From Chara braunii (lineage: Eukaryota; Streptophyta; Charophyceae; Charales; Characeae): DNA of 20,229 nucleotides. The position numbers and the translations under genes are program-made. Within the stretch, counting starts at the first letter, position 1, and each line of letters begins with the position of its first letter. Positions 1 through 8,995 of the stretch are shown here, piece by piece. Under the pieces are notes generated by a model. That model ran no database searches and was not told the origin of the DNA. It worked only from the letters and a program-made list of their open reading frames with translations. The DNA lies in NCBI GenBank assembly GCA_003427395.1, contig BFEA01000859.1:158873-179101 (forward strand), written 5' to 3'.

Positions 1-54
1 CTGTGCTGCAGCTACCTTGAAGACGAAGCTGGAGCGATGGCGCTGCAGGTAAGT
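1..54 (+). other. Possible exon end with 5' splice-site consensus
   Basis: CAG|GTAAGT at 46-54 is a perfect plant 5' splice-site consensus. The 48 bases before it are open in the frame starting at base 1 (16 codons, with Glu-Asp-Glu and Met-Ala-Leu-Gln near the end). This could be the end of an exon whose gene starts outside the window. The stretch is too short to identify, and one consensus match is expected by chance in 20 kb, so it is only a possibility. Confidence 0.15.
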
Positions 55-104
55 CCCTCTGGCCTCCGTCCAATCTCTCTCTCTATGGTACTACTCTAGC
101 TATG

Positions 105-176
105 GCGCCCAGCGCTGAAGACTACTGCTAACACTACAAAGCGCCCAGCGTTGAAGACTACTGCTAGCGCTAATAC
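105..176. repeat. 36-bp tandem duplication
   Basis: Two adjacent copies, 105-140 and 141-176, each begin GCGCCCAGCG. The first 26 bases match with one difference, and the last ten have diverged. The core TTGAAGAC (or CTGAAGAC) also occurs at 17-24 and 216-223, so the duplication sits in a wider field of degenerate copies. No coding role is seen. Confidence 0.7.
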
Positions 177-292
177 TAGTCCTGCAACGCTCCTCCAGAG
201 TGCTGCTGCCGAATCTTGAAGACTACCTCCTGCCTCCTGAACTGCACGTGAAGTGCCTGGGAAGTACCTAGGAACTACCTACCGGCCTGCAA

Positions 293-324
293 GGCGGGCC
301 AGTCCTATATAGTGCTGGCCCGTC
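293..324. repeat. Hairpin with TATATA in its loop
   Basis: CGGGCCAG at 295-302 pairs perfectly with CTGGCCCG at 315-322, and the stem extends by a G-T and a G-C pair. The 12-base loop (303-314) contains CTATATAG. It may be a TATA-type promoter element inside a palindrome, but no gene follows it directly. Confidence 0.5.
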
Positions 325-1206
325 CAGGAGGTTGCTCTTGCCAATGCCTCAACGTGCCAGACCCTGGGGTTGAAGCTCAAACAAAGGTTGTCTTGAAAAT
401 AGGCCAGAAATGGCGTGAGCTAAGACCCTGGTCTGGTGCCTGAGTTTCGGGGCAGGCTGAACTCATGAGGGCCCGGAAATGGTCCTCAGTTTCAGGCTGA
501 AAACACTCAGGGCCGGAAAGGCCCTGATTTAGCCTGAAACGACACAGGGCCTGTAGGCCCTTGTTTTCAGGCTTTTGGCCTGAAAACGTCACAGGTGTTA
601 CATGCTGAAAGCCTACACACGGGCCCCTCACGGGACCCGAGGTTGGAATAGGGCCCCCAGGTCGCGTCACCGCAACCTGAAGGCCCTATGGCATTTTTAC
701 TTGGGCCTGCATCAGAAAAATGCCAGCTTTAGATTATTTTTATAGTCTTTTATTTATTTATTTGCTGCTGTTTTTCTAACGGGTGTACTGTTGTCCGTTT
801 TATGGCCAGGTACACGTTTTAGGGCCAGGGCCAGATTCAGGCCCAGAGGCTGAGCCTCTAAAAAACGTTTGGACCTTTTCTTTTGTTTTCGAACAGATTT
901 TGATCTGTTCGGACCCAGGCTGACATTGAGGTCGGGTACATCCGCACAGGACCGGTTTGAAGCCAGGTACCAGGAAGTTGAATCCTGGACAGGGCCTGGA
1001 TGTCCGGTAGGGACCCAGGCAGGCCGTTTTAGGCCAAGGGCTGAACCACACGTTGGGCCTGCGATCTGAACCGTGGATCTAAACGGTCCAGGTCGAAGGC
1101 CGTGGGCTTTCAGTCCTGGCCCAGCGCTACTTAAGCTGGGCCATTGCCCAGTTCGGACACAGAAGGTACCAGGAGAAATCCAGCGTTATGCTGGTTCAGG
1201 AACTTC
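325..1206. other. Non-coding GGCC-rich stretch with nested inverted repeats
   Basis: No supportable gene. The stretch is full of variants of GGCCTGAAA, CAGGGCC and AGGCCC. Two clear inverted repeats lie side by side: AGGGCCT/AGGCCCT at 546-561 (2-base spacer) and GTTTTCAGGC/GCCTGAAAAC at 563-587 (10-base arms, 5-base loop). Short open frames in it have no recognisable motif. It may be unclassified repeat or part of a long LTR upstream of the primer-binding site at 2084. Confidence 0.5.
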
Positions 1207-1258
1207 GCTGCTGCGCTATTTTGGAGACTCCCTGCTGCGCTATTTTTGGAGACTGCAG
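1207..1258. repeat. 25-bp tandem duplication
   Basis: CTGCTGCGCTATTTTGGAG at about 1208 is repeated at about 1233 with one added T. A third, truncated start follows (GCTGCGCTGTTC, from about 1258). It is a small direct repeat in non-coding DNA. Confidence 0.65.
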
Positions 1259-1286
1259 CTGCGCTGTTCATCGGCGATGCGGCACA

Positions 1287-1306
1287 GCGCTGGAGGAGTC
1301 CAGCGC
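1287..1306. repeat. Perfect 8-bp inverted repeat
   Basis: GCGCTGGA at 1287-1294 and TCCAGCGC at 1299-1306 are separated by GGAG, a stable short hairpin. CCAGCG also occurs upstream at about 1179. No function is apparent. Confidence 0.55.
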
Positions 1307-1439
1307 CGAGGAGAGTAGTGGAGTGATTTCCCGTTGGTTTACTCTTTGCATTGTGCACATTGGCATCTTGTGAATGTTGCATCTATGCTGCCGGTTCTTG
1401 TCACTTTCATCATTGCTAGATCTTAGGCTCTCGGTGCAT

Positions 1440-2082
1440 GCCACTTCCTGATATGCTACACAGGCCTGGAAATGGCCCGTGCAGCCTGTTGCATGCGCAG
1501 CATGTAACAGCGGTACTGGTCCCAGTCACACTTAGTAGTCAAGCAAGTACCGTGTGGGACTGTGGGCACCAAGGGCCTGGTGGAAAAGGGCAGACCAGTG
1601 ACCAACAGAAGTATAAATCAAGAGGCAGCGTCCAGTCATTCATTCATTCTGTTGCGAACCAAGCGGAAGTGTTGCCAGTGCGTCTTGTGTGAGGTGGTCT
1701 GCAGATGCCCGAAGCTGAAGTGGACTACGAGAGAGACAGAGCAGCCAGAGCTGCTAGTAGTGATAGGGTTAGCGAGCAGCCATAGCTGCACCAGGTTAGA
1801 GTGGTCTTCAGTCTGTGTGTATATGAGTGTGGAGTGAGAGTGTATGTGTGTGGGATACCCAGGGAGGTCCAGTGAAGTGTGTGTGTGGATAAGTTGAGAG
1901 GATACAGTGTTGTGAGGGTTGATGTAAGGGCGCACAGGCGCCATAGTTACTTGAAGCGAGTTTGTATCTGAACTGTGTTCGCACCTGTAATATCTCTGAG
2001 CTTTGTGTGGGCGTCTGGCGCCAGAGTGATTTGCTATCTGTTTACATGCATGCGAAGTAAGAAGAAAGCGAGTCTGATTGCA
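1440..2082 (+). mobile_element. Probable 3' part of the 5' LTR of element 1
   Basis: The right edge is inferred from the CA at 2081-2082, one base before a primer-binding site at 2084. A TATA box at 1612-1618 would place transcription start near 1640, giving an R-U5 of about 440 bp. The left edge is not visible; 1440 is a working boundary with no certain TG terminus. An imperfect inverted repeat (TGTTGCATGC 1487-1496, GCATGTAACA 1500-1509) lies in the presumed U3. By eye I could not match this sequence to the LTR-like stretch after the pol region (8996-9327), so the LTR pair is not confirmed. Confidence 0.45.
1612..1618 (+). promoter_or_regulatory. TATA box of the presumed LTR promoter
   Basis: TATAAAT in the context GTATAAATCA fits the plant TATA-box consensus. 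It lies about 470 bp before the primer-binding site, as expected for a U3 promoter driving genomic RNA of the + strand element. There is no experimental or comparative support. Confidence 0.4.
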
Positions 2083-2083
2083 T

Positions 2084-2095
2084 TGGTATCGGAGA
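2084..2095 (+). other. Primer-binding site (initiator-Met tRNA type) of element 1
   Basis: TGGTATCGGAGA differs at two of twelve positions from TGGTATCAGAGC, the usual plant retrotransposon primer-binding site complementary to the 3' end of initiator-Met tRNA. It follows CA-T, a normal LTR end plus spacer, and lies 1.3 kb before the Gag start on the same strand. Minus-strand DNA synthesis would have begun here. The two changes are consistent with age. Confidence 0.6.
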
Positions 2096-2209
2096 AGGTT
2101 CCTGCTATTTTGCGTGCCATAGCAGAAGTACGCCGTTGAAGAAGAAGGGTCCGCCATAGCCGCGCCATTGAAGGAAGGTGCCGCGTACCTCCAACGAAGA
2201 CAACGACGA

Positions 2210-2210
<1 letters not shown>

Positions 2211-2280
<70 letters not shown>
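2211..2280 (+). repeat. (GA)30 microsatellite
   Basis: Positions 2221-2280 are 30 uninterrupted GA units, preceded by GAGAGAGAAA. The complement (CT)30 creates long open frames encoding Ser-Leu repeats, which I do not treat as genes. It lies in the leader of element 1, 125 bp after the primer-binding site. Such tracts can form triplex DNA and are GAGA-factor-type binding sites in plants. Confidence 0.97.
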
Positions 2281-2282
<2 letters not shown>

Positions 2283-2570
2283 CGATACAAGATTGGTTGT
2301 GCGACCCATACAAGAAGGAGGCGGCCACATCTACCGAGCTCAGTCATCGAGAAAGAAGAAACAAAGGAAGAAGAAGGGAGAGACGAAGGAGGAACAAGAA
2401 AGAAATAGCCGAGGTGGAGGAGGAAGGAGAGACAAAGAAGGGAGAAAGAGAAACTATACCCGGGGGTGAAGAAGATAGAAACGGGGGATGAGAAAGCAGC
2501 CATAGCCGAGGGTGAAGGAGGAGGAAGAAGACGGAAGGCGAAGGGAAGTGGAAGAGAGAGGGTTGGCAGC
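2281..2570 (+). repeat. Purine-rich low-complexity tract
   Basis: After the GA repeat the + strand stays strongly purine-rich for almost 300 bases, built of GAAGAAG, GGAGGAGG and GAAAGAGA words. A 12-base phrase GCAGCCATAGCC occurs twice (about 2495 and 2567) with a purine block between. No coding motif is present, although frames stay open because GA-rich DNA lacks stops. It probably belongs to the element 1 leader. Confidence 0.8.
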
Positions 2571-2580
2571 CATAGCCAAC

Positions 2581-2792
2581 GTTGACCGAGGTACTCACCA
2601 ACGTTGACCAACTGATTATCAACGTTGACCAGGTGGTTTTCCAACGTTGACCGGGGTGTATGCTGGCGTTGGCCGAGGAGTTGACCGAAGTGTTTACCCG
2701 TGTTGACCAAGGAGTTGAACAGGACGTTGACTAGCGTTGACTGAGGTGTTGACCAGGGCGCTGACCGGAGCTGTTGACCACGAAGTTTGACC
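2581..2792 (+). repeat. Array of about 14 TTGACC/T units spaced 10-13 or 21-22 bp
   Basis: Exact TTGACC begins at 2582, 2604, 2625, 2647, 2681, 2703, 2749, 2774 and 2787, and TTGACT at 2727 and 2737. Near matches are TTGGCC 2669, TTGAAC 2715 and CTGACC 2761. Steps between units are 22, 21, 22, 22, 12, 22, 12, 12, 10, 12, 12, 13 and 13. All are in the same orientation, most within GTTGACCNAGG. This is a degenerate minisatellite with a basic step of about 11-12 bp. TTGACC/T is the W-box core bound by WRKY factors in plants; that the array acts this way is inference. Confidence 0.85.
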
Positions 2793-3386
2793 AAGATGGA
2801 GTTAGTATACTCTCGCCAACCTTCAGCCTATCCCCTCGCCCTACAGATGCGCACATAACCCATGGTACTTGCTGAGCCAATCCGTCTCTTCTTTCTGCAT
2901 TGAGTCTCTTATGTCCAGGTGATAGGAACTCTGTATATGAGGTCATAGAGCTCCGTTGACCAAACCCACACGTGCTGAGTAGGGCTAAAGTCCGTGTTTG
3001 ACGACTGACTGACCCGGGGGACAAGCCTTCCCAAGGACCAGTACAGATCGGCGGGCTGCTCAGTGTGGTACAGTAGGCCCAAAATCCAAGTTGTGGGCTG
3101 CGCAACCATCTGTCTACGTCTTGAGAGGACTTGCTGATCACGTCGTCCTGTTTGTGATGTTAAATAATTCCTGAGGAGTTACGGGGGATCTCCTTAAATG
3201 CCTCTTGATCAACAGTAAGTCATGTAGTGACAACCTAGAAGTAGAGTCAGGCTAGAGACCATAGTTGATAGGGTCCTTCAAGGATTTTGTGGTCCTTAGT
3301 AAGTCCGTCATTAAGTTAAGTTAGTCAAGGGGTGAGAGTCTAAGTGGTGAGGAGTGGAACTGTCACCCGGTTGTACATCTATCACC
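2793..3386 (+). other. Rest of the element 1 leader, nothing recognised
   Basis: Mixed-composition DNA between the TTGACY array and the Gag start. It contains one further TTGACC at about 2956 but no gene, structured RNA or clear repeat. The short antisense frames across it have no motif. Confidence 0.5.
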
Positions 3387-5312
3387 ATGGTGGACACGCG
3401 TGGCGGTACAAGCACCACCCCATATACAAAAGAGCAGGAAGAGAGTGCCGCCACCATATTGAAAGAAAGAAAGAAAGGAGAAGGAGGCCAAGAAGCACGC
3501 CCTGTTGGAACCGCAGGTGGCAAAGAAGAAGAAGCTTGAAGAAGAAATGGAGAGCTTGAAGAGAGAAGAGGAGGAGAAGCTTAAAGAAGTAGAAGTAGAA
3601 GAAGAAGAAGAGGAGATACCCCTGGTGAGGACTGTGAGGAGAGAGGAAAGAAGGGAATCCAGTGGGGTTAATGAAGACGAGAAGAAACTGGAGAAGATGG
3701 TGTTGGAGTGGGTGGCTAACTTTTCCTTGGGGGAAGATGAAGAAGCGTTGATGTACATCCCCCAGGATGAGAGGGATGTTGTTGTGGCAGAGATAAAGGC
3801 CCTGACAGAACCATTAAAGTAGCAGGCCCTGGAAAAGGAGAAAAGGATGGAGTGGAAATTGCGACTGAGGAGGTAGAGAATAAGGCGCATTGCGGTGTCC
3901 ACTGAGTTAGAGAAGGAATTGGCTACCACAGCAGAACGACATACTAATGCGCTAGCACAACGGGACTTGCAGAGCAAGGTGGATGCGATCGCAAGAAGCA
4001 TAGATGTATTGATTCGCATCCAACAGGAGAAGATGCATACCTCAAGGGGCCATGACATAGCCCTACAGTCCATCCGAGTAGGCTTTAGAGACTTCGCCCA
4101 CGATAGGATGATGCGGATGGGCTCTGAGATGTAGGCCCGTATGAAGAACACATAACAATTTTGTGTTGGCGCCATAGAGGGCGCTAAGCTTGCAGTCCCA
4201 AAGGAGGAGGAGGCGCGTCAGCATAGGGAACGAGTAAACGTAAAGTCTCTTGATGCATACAACAGGAAACAGGGGGAAGATTTTGATAATTGAGAGGCAA
4301 GCATCAATTCTTACGTGCACCTCATCATCCCTGAGGAGCAGGTCCTCGTTGTGTTCCATGCCCTTAGTGACGAAGCGTCTAGCTTCGCCAGGTCGTTAGC
4401 CCGCGCCGACAAATTTGACAATGACATGGTGGCGTATTCCACCATCACTCCCCTCAATGAATTCCTAAAGTTACTTTGCGAACATTTCGCAGATGTAACT
4501 AAGGGAATCAAGGCCTCAGACGAGCTCCAGACGATCCACACACGTCAGTGGAAGAGTGCAAGGACGCTCAAGGGAGCCATGGATGAGCTTGTTGCGGTTC
4601 CAAACCATGGGGTCTCTGAGCCACAGTTCGTTCAGTTATTCTATCGTGCGATGCCCGAGAGTTTGCACGGGCACTTCTATTACAAGTCGCGAGAACAAGG
4701 GATGACTTATGATAAGTTGAGTCACGACGTCGCTGCCTATGAGGCTCAGTCCACGTCAGTCACTGCCTTTTGGCACAGAGATTTCAACAAGGGTAAGAAG
4801 TGGAAGGGCCGGACCATTTTAGGACAGGTAAAAGGGAAAGACAACCTGATCCTGATATTAGATGAGGACGGAATGAAGGAGGTCCCGTATAGTGAGATTG
4901 AGTGGGCCTCGAGGAGGAGGACAGGAGTGTAGGTCAGGGGAGGACCTATGCTGCTGTCACAGTTGGAGGGAGGCCGCAAGGAAGAGGAGGAGGCCAGGCC
5001 TCAAGTGGTCGAGGGCAGGACGATCAGGGGGTTGGCAGCAGGGGAAAACGCCAAGAAGGAGGAAGGGGTCAAGATCCCCCGCAAAACCGTGCTCGTTACA
5101 ATCGATCACCTCCCAGGAGGGGTGGATGGCACCTTGGCTTGCCACAAGGCAGGCCTTGGGAAGATTTGGACCTTGAACAGAAAGTCTGGCAGAGAAGGAT
5201 AGACCAGGATCAGTGCATTTATTGCGGTGATCCGAAGCACATTATCAAATACCGCCCTAAATATAGAGAGGCCCGATTTGTTGCACATGCAGCAAAAGGC
5301 AACTGCCAGTAG
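3387..5312 (+). pseudogene. gag: Gag pseudogene of element 1
   Basis: Gag would coat and package element RNA in cytoplasmic particles. The start ATG at 3387 lies in CACCATGG and opens a frame beginning MVDTRGG. From 3505 a different frame encodes a Lys/Glu-rich, probably coiled-coil segment (runs of Glu around 3540-3620), then an acidic helical segment with Trp-Val-Ala-Asn near 3710. The same frame continues past stops (for example 3820-3822) to the capsid-like part at 4315-4932. A third frame, 4902-5312, is Gly/Arg-rich and ends in a zinc knuckle, CIYCGDPKHIIKYR, in which the fourth ligand Cys is Arg. At least two frameshifts and about six stops make it non-functional. Intact relatives would be roughly 600 residues. 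Confidence 0.75.
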
Positions 5313-5332
5313 GGGTCGCAACTGCCCTTACC

Positions 5333-5881
5333 CCTAGACCATGTGGAGAAGAGTGTGCGCACCATAGAGAAACTCCCAACCCACATGTGTTTATGGCAGA
5401 GGTTGTTGGCCAGTGCCTAGAAAGCTCTCCAAAGACTACTTGCGTTAGGGTCTCTCTAGGCACTTCCCTCACAGGCGTGGCAGAAGAATTGAAGGAGAGG
5501 ATGTCTGCCTGGGCCAAGATGAAGAAGGATGAAAAATGACAGCTAGTATTGGTAGATGTAGAGACTTTTGGAGGCAGAGTAGGGACCCTTATAGACAGTG
5601 GGGCCACCCGTAGCTATATTAGTCGCAAAGCGCTACAGAAGTTGAAGTTGAATCTAAAGGTCTGAAAGCTAGAGGAACCTATAGTCAGCATCCTCGCAGA
5701 CAATCGCACGATGCAAGTTGAGGATTATGTCGACGGAGTCCACGCTTATTTCCACCTAGAGAAAGATGGGAAAGTAGAGAGGGTTTTCCATTCCCTGACT
5801 CTCCTCGTAGAAGACAATCTTCCGTTTGATATAGTCCTAGGAATGGACTGGGAGAGGCAGCAGGGGCCACACTCCACTTGA
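5333..5881 (+). pseudogene. pol: Protease segment of element 1 pol
   Basis: Retroviral-type aspartic protease that would cleave Gag-Pol. In the frame with codons at 5333, 5336 and so on, the active-site motif is LIDSGATRSYIS with the catalytic Asp codon at 5594-5596. It is followed about 75 residues later by the closing-loop motif IVLGMDW near 5833. Stops interrupt at about 5537 (Lys-stop-Gln), about 5663, and 5879-5881 (TGA, probably from a Trp codon). The frame differs from that of the zinc knuckle, so a frameshift lies near 5300, where Gag and Pol may once have been joined. The catalytic triplet itself is intact. Confidence 0.8.
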
Positions 5882-5887
5882 GAGAGC

Positions 5888-6865
5888 GTGAGCGTAGGCT
5901 CCCTAGCCCATCAGATGGAGTTAAGACTGCTCGCTTGTTTCATGTGTCAGGGGGTAGATAACCCCTTAGCACATTGCTGCCTCGACGCTCCTGCATTCAC
6001 AAGGTTAGTAAAGGAAGGAGCAACTAGAGAGCAGGTTTCCATAGCCTATGTTAGGACAATCACTGAGCCTAAGACCGAAGAGCCCATAGATCCCCGTATT
6101 GCCAAGTTGTTGGAGGAGTATGCAGATCTGTTTGAGCCGCCTACAGGAGTAGTACAACGGTCGATCCAGCATTGCATTGAGATAGAGTCTGGAAGTAGAA
6201 CTCCCAAAGGAGCAGTATATGGAATGTTCCCAAGGGAGTTAGAGGAGTTGCGAAAACAGTTAGACGAGCTCCTCGAGGAGGGTTGGATTAGGACCAGTTC
6301 GTCTCCGTTTGGAGCGCATGTTCTATTTGTCTGAAAAAAGGAGGGGGAATTGAGAATGTGTATTCACTATAGGGGTCTCAACGCCATCACAGTGAAGAAC
6401 GCAGAACCACTGCCACAAATAAATGATTTGTTGGATCGAGTGCAGGGTTGCAGATGCGTCTCTACGATAGATTTGAAGTCAGACTATCATAAGATAGAAG
6501 TCCATCTTGATGATCAGCACAACACAGCGTTCAGGACCAGATACGGGCGCTATGAGTTTATAGTGATGCCCTTTCGACTAACCAACACGCCAGCTACGTT
6601 TCAGCGTTGTATGAATGACTTGTTTAGGTCGTGGTTAGATAGATTCGTTGTTGTATATCTAGATGACATCTTGGTGTTTAGTAAGACCCTCATGGAGCAT
6701 GAGGCCCATTTGAGGCAGGTTTTGGGGAAGCTGAGAGAAGCTAAATTCAAGATCAATGCGAAGAAGTATGAGCGGGCCAAGACACAGGTTTTATACCTGA
6801 GCCACGTCCTATATGGAGATGACATAAAGCCTGAGGACAGTAAGATAGCAGCGATTAGAGATTGA
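5888..6865 (+). pseudogene. pol: Reverse transcriptase segment of element 1 pol
   Basis: RNA-dependent DNA polymerase. It starts with the usual linker (LLEEYADLFEPP), then fingers and palm: EEGWIRTSSSPFGA, a TGA at 6332-6334, MCIHYRGLNAIT, TIDLKSDYHKI, TPATFQRCMNDLF, and YLDD at 6656-6667, so the catalytic Asp pair is kept. SDYH replaces the usual SGYH (Gly to Asp, a G-to-A change). It ends at TGA 6863-6865, in the place where relatives have Trp-Pro after Ile-x-x. About seven codons normally found before LGFANYY are missing, with a frame change. RT is the best-preserved part of element 1 but lies in two pieces. Confidence 0.88.
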
Positions 6866-6881
6866 CCGACTCCTCGCACGC

Positions 6882-7440
6882 TTGGGGTTCGCAAATTATT
6901 ATAGAAAGTTCATTTGGAACTTCTCCACCATCGTTGCTCCCCTTCGCAGGTTGCTAGAGAAAGAGGCAATCTTGAAATGGGATAGAGATTGTACATCGGC
7001 CCTAAAGAAGTTAAAGCGGGCCTTGATAGAATACCCTGTCCTCAAGGTAGTCGATCTGTCTCTGACTTTTGTTGTTACCACTGATGCAAGTTAGTACGGT
7101 AGAGGTGTTGTTCTACAACAAGACGATGGCAATGGACATAGACTCGTAGAGTTCATGTCTGCTAGAATGCCCTCAAAAAAGGTAGCAACATCCACCTGCT
7201 AGAGGGAACTCTATGCTCTTAGGCAAGTGTTAGATCACTGGAAGCACTACTTGCTTGGGAGGCACTTTAAAGTACAATCCGACCATGAGACACTAAGGTG
7301 GCTGAAAACGCAGGCCAAAATGACATCGAAGCTGACTAGGCGGGCCGCAGAAATAGATCAGTACGACTTTGAGCTCAAGCCGAGGGAAAATACAATGTAC
7401 TTGCGGACGCCCTGAGTAGGAGATCAGACTACTTTGGAGC
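6882..7440 (+). pseudogene. pol: RNase H segment of element 1 pol
   Basis: RNase H would degrade the RNA strand of the RNA-DNA hybrid. The segment starts at GFANYYRKFI, the end of the RT connection. Catalytic residues can be placed: Asp in TDAS (codon 7083), Glu in REL (codon 7206) and Asp in SDHETL (codon 7281). TAG stops sit at 7092-7094, just after TDAS, and at 7200-7202, just before REL. The domain ends with the tether motif LADALSRR at about 7403-7426, which is in another frame than the rest, showing a single-base loss near 7400. All three acidic residues survive while the frame does not. Confidence 0.85.
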
Positions 7441-8757
7441 GATAGTGCAGTACCTGGATATAGGGAGAGACCTGCAACAGAAAGTCAAAGCAGCGTATGC
7501 GCATGACCCTATTTATAGTGACCTCGTCAAGAGAGTTAAGGAGGCCCCAGAGTTAGAACCAGATTACCGCACTACAGATGACTTGTTATTTTAGAAGACT
7601 AATGTTGTTGATCGTCTATACGTTCCCAATAGCGAAGAGATCCGAAGTCTGATCTTAGGGGAATGCCATGATACAAAGGGACATTTCGGTTGGCAGAAGA
7701 CACTAGCCAACCTCATGCGAGCATATACCTAGCCTGGAATGAAGGCCGACTGCATAAAATACGTACACAATTGCAAAGTCTGTCAAAGGAATAAGACTAC
7801 TATGCAAGCCCCTCTAGGTCTTCTGAGACCTTTGCCTATCCCCGAAGGACCCGAAGATTTAGTGTCTATAGACTTCATGGATGCTGGTGTAAAGAGTAAA
7901 CATGGCAAGAGCCAAGGCATGGTCGTAGTAGATAGGTTTAGCAAGTATGCAATTTTTGTCCCTTTGCCCGTTGAGGCACACACAAAATTAGTAATGCCGA
8001 AGTTTTTCGACCATTGGGTCAGTGAACATGGGCTACCGTTGTCTATAGTTAGTGACAGGGACACCCGGTTCACTAGTCAGAACTGACAAGAATTAATGAA
8101 AGTCTATGGATCAAAGTTGTTAATGTCATCTAGCCATCATCCAAAGACCAACGGTCAGACTGAGAAGATGAACAAAGTCCTGCAGCAAGTTCTAAGAATG
8201 TATATTAGGCCCGACCAACTTAACTGGGATGAGATGCTCCCAAAGATAGCCAGTGCTTACAACAATAGCGTGCACTTAGCCACTTGTTGCACTCCCAATG
8301 AGCTACATAAGTCTTTTAAACCACGCAGACCGTTTGAAGGGCTTAGCCGGGATCAGATTCAGAGGCTACCGCTCGGTGCTAGGGAATTTGCGATACAGCA
8401 CAAAAAAAAGATTGCTACAGTAGTGGAGAACCTCAGGAAGGCTCAACACCGAATAATAGAGCAAGCCAATAAGCATCGTCGCCCTTCACAGTTCCAAGTA
8501 GGCGATTAGTCTGGGTCAAGTCTAAAGAGTTTGCTCCTGAGGAGAACATCCCACAAAAATTGTTACCTGCTTACAGAGGACCATGGCCAGTCCTAGAAGT
8601 CAAAGGTGAAGAGAATGGACCGTCGTATAGGATAGAGATTCCAGCACACCTCCACACCTACCCAGTTTTTCATGCATCAAAGTTGTCGCCTTGTACCACA
8701 AGTGAACAGTTCCCATCACGAAGATCTATGATCCCTCCGGATATGGATGGCAGGTAC
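7441..8757 (+). pseudogene. pol: Integrase segment of element 1 pol
   Basis: DDE integrase that would insert the cDNA. The N-terminal HHCC zinc domain is complete (ECHDTKGHFG then CKVCQRNK). The catalytic core has Asp at 7871 (SIDFMD), Asp at 8054 (VSDRDTR) and Glu at 8162 (NGQTEK); 35 residues separate the second Asp from Glu, as the family requires. Stops are TAG 7592-7594, TAG 7730-7732 (from Trp in the YxWPGM motif), TGA 8084-8086 (probably Trp) and TAG 8507-8509, which results from loss of one base after VGD. The next frame holds the C-terminal GPWPVLEV (GPY/F) module and PVFHASKLSP. All ligands and catalytic residues are present; only frame and stops disable it. Confidence 0.88.
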
Positions 8758-8958
8758 GACACTGATCGCATAGTAGGTGAAGATGTATTCAGAACAGGAG
8801 GTAAAGGTCGTCCACAGAAACAGTACAAAGTTAGATTCTCTTACCAAGAACAGGAAGACGACCGTTGTTTCACCAAAGCAGAACTTATAGAGACAGCTCC
8901 CGACGTAGTCCGAGCCTACGAGAGAGATCGGAAAGGTAAAGGTCCTGCCTTGGACTGA
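8758..8958 (+). pseudogene. pol: Degenerate chromodomain-like C-terminal tail of element 1 integrase
   Basis: After the GPY/F module the last 67 codons read DTDRIVGEDVFRTGG, then QYKVRFSYQEQEDDRCF, then APDVVRAYERDRK. This has the layout of a chromodomain: V..I.....G....YLV.W......TW, then a C-terminal helix. However, the conserved W of W-K-G-Y is replaced by F-S-Y, and the second Trp by C-F. A histone-tail-binding cage is therefore unlikely. It could be a type-II or divergent chromodomain, or simply decay. The frame is open to the TGA at 8956-8958, the natural end of the polyprotein. Confidence 0.55.
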
Positions 8959-8983
8959 AGTATTATCGGAGGACCTCGAATTA

Positions 8984-8995
8984 GGTCGGCGGGAG
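8984..8995 (+). other. Polypurine tract of element 1
   Basis: GGTCGGCGGGAG lies 25 bp after the pol stop and immediately before TG, in the place where Ty3/Gypsy elements keep the purine tract that primes plus-strand DNA. Two pyrimidines interrupt it. Function is inferred from position. Confidence 0.5.

Noticed and set aside
869-1382. Overlapping short frames on both strands
   Set aside because: They lie in GGCC-rich repeat DNA with no start context, domain or codon pattern favouring one frame.
2168-2491. + strand Arg/Glu-repeat open frames
   Set aside because: They are translations of the GA microsatellite and purine tract; three frames stay open equally.
2581-2792. CRISPR-like array
   Set aside because: Units are 6-11 bp with irregular 10-22 bp steps and no unique spacers, and the setting is nuclear retroelement DNA.
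1636-2794. Long - strand open frames with Ser-Leu repeats
   Set aside because: They arise from the (CT)30 complement and stop-poor pyrimidine DNA, and have no motif outside the repeat.
3363-4175. 270-codon - strand frame rich in Ser and Phe
   Set aside because: It is the shadow of the Glu/Lys-rich Gag region of element 1 and has no motif of its own.
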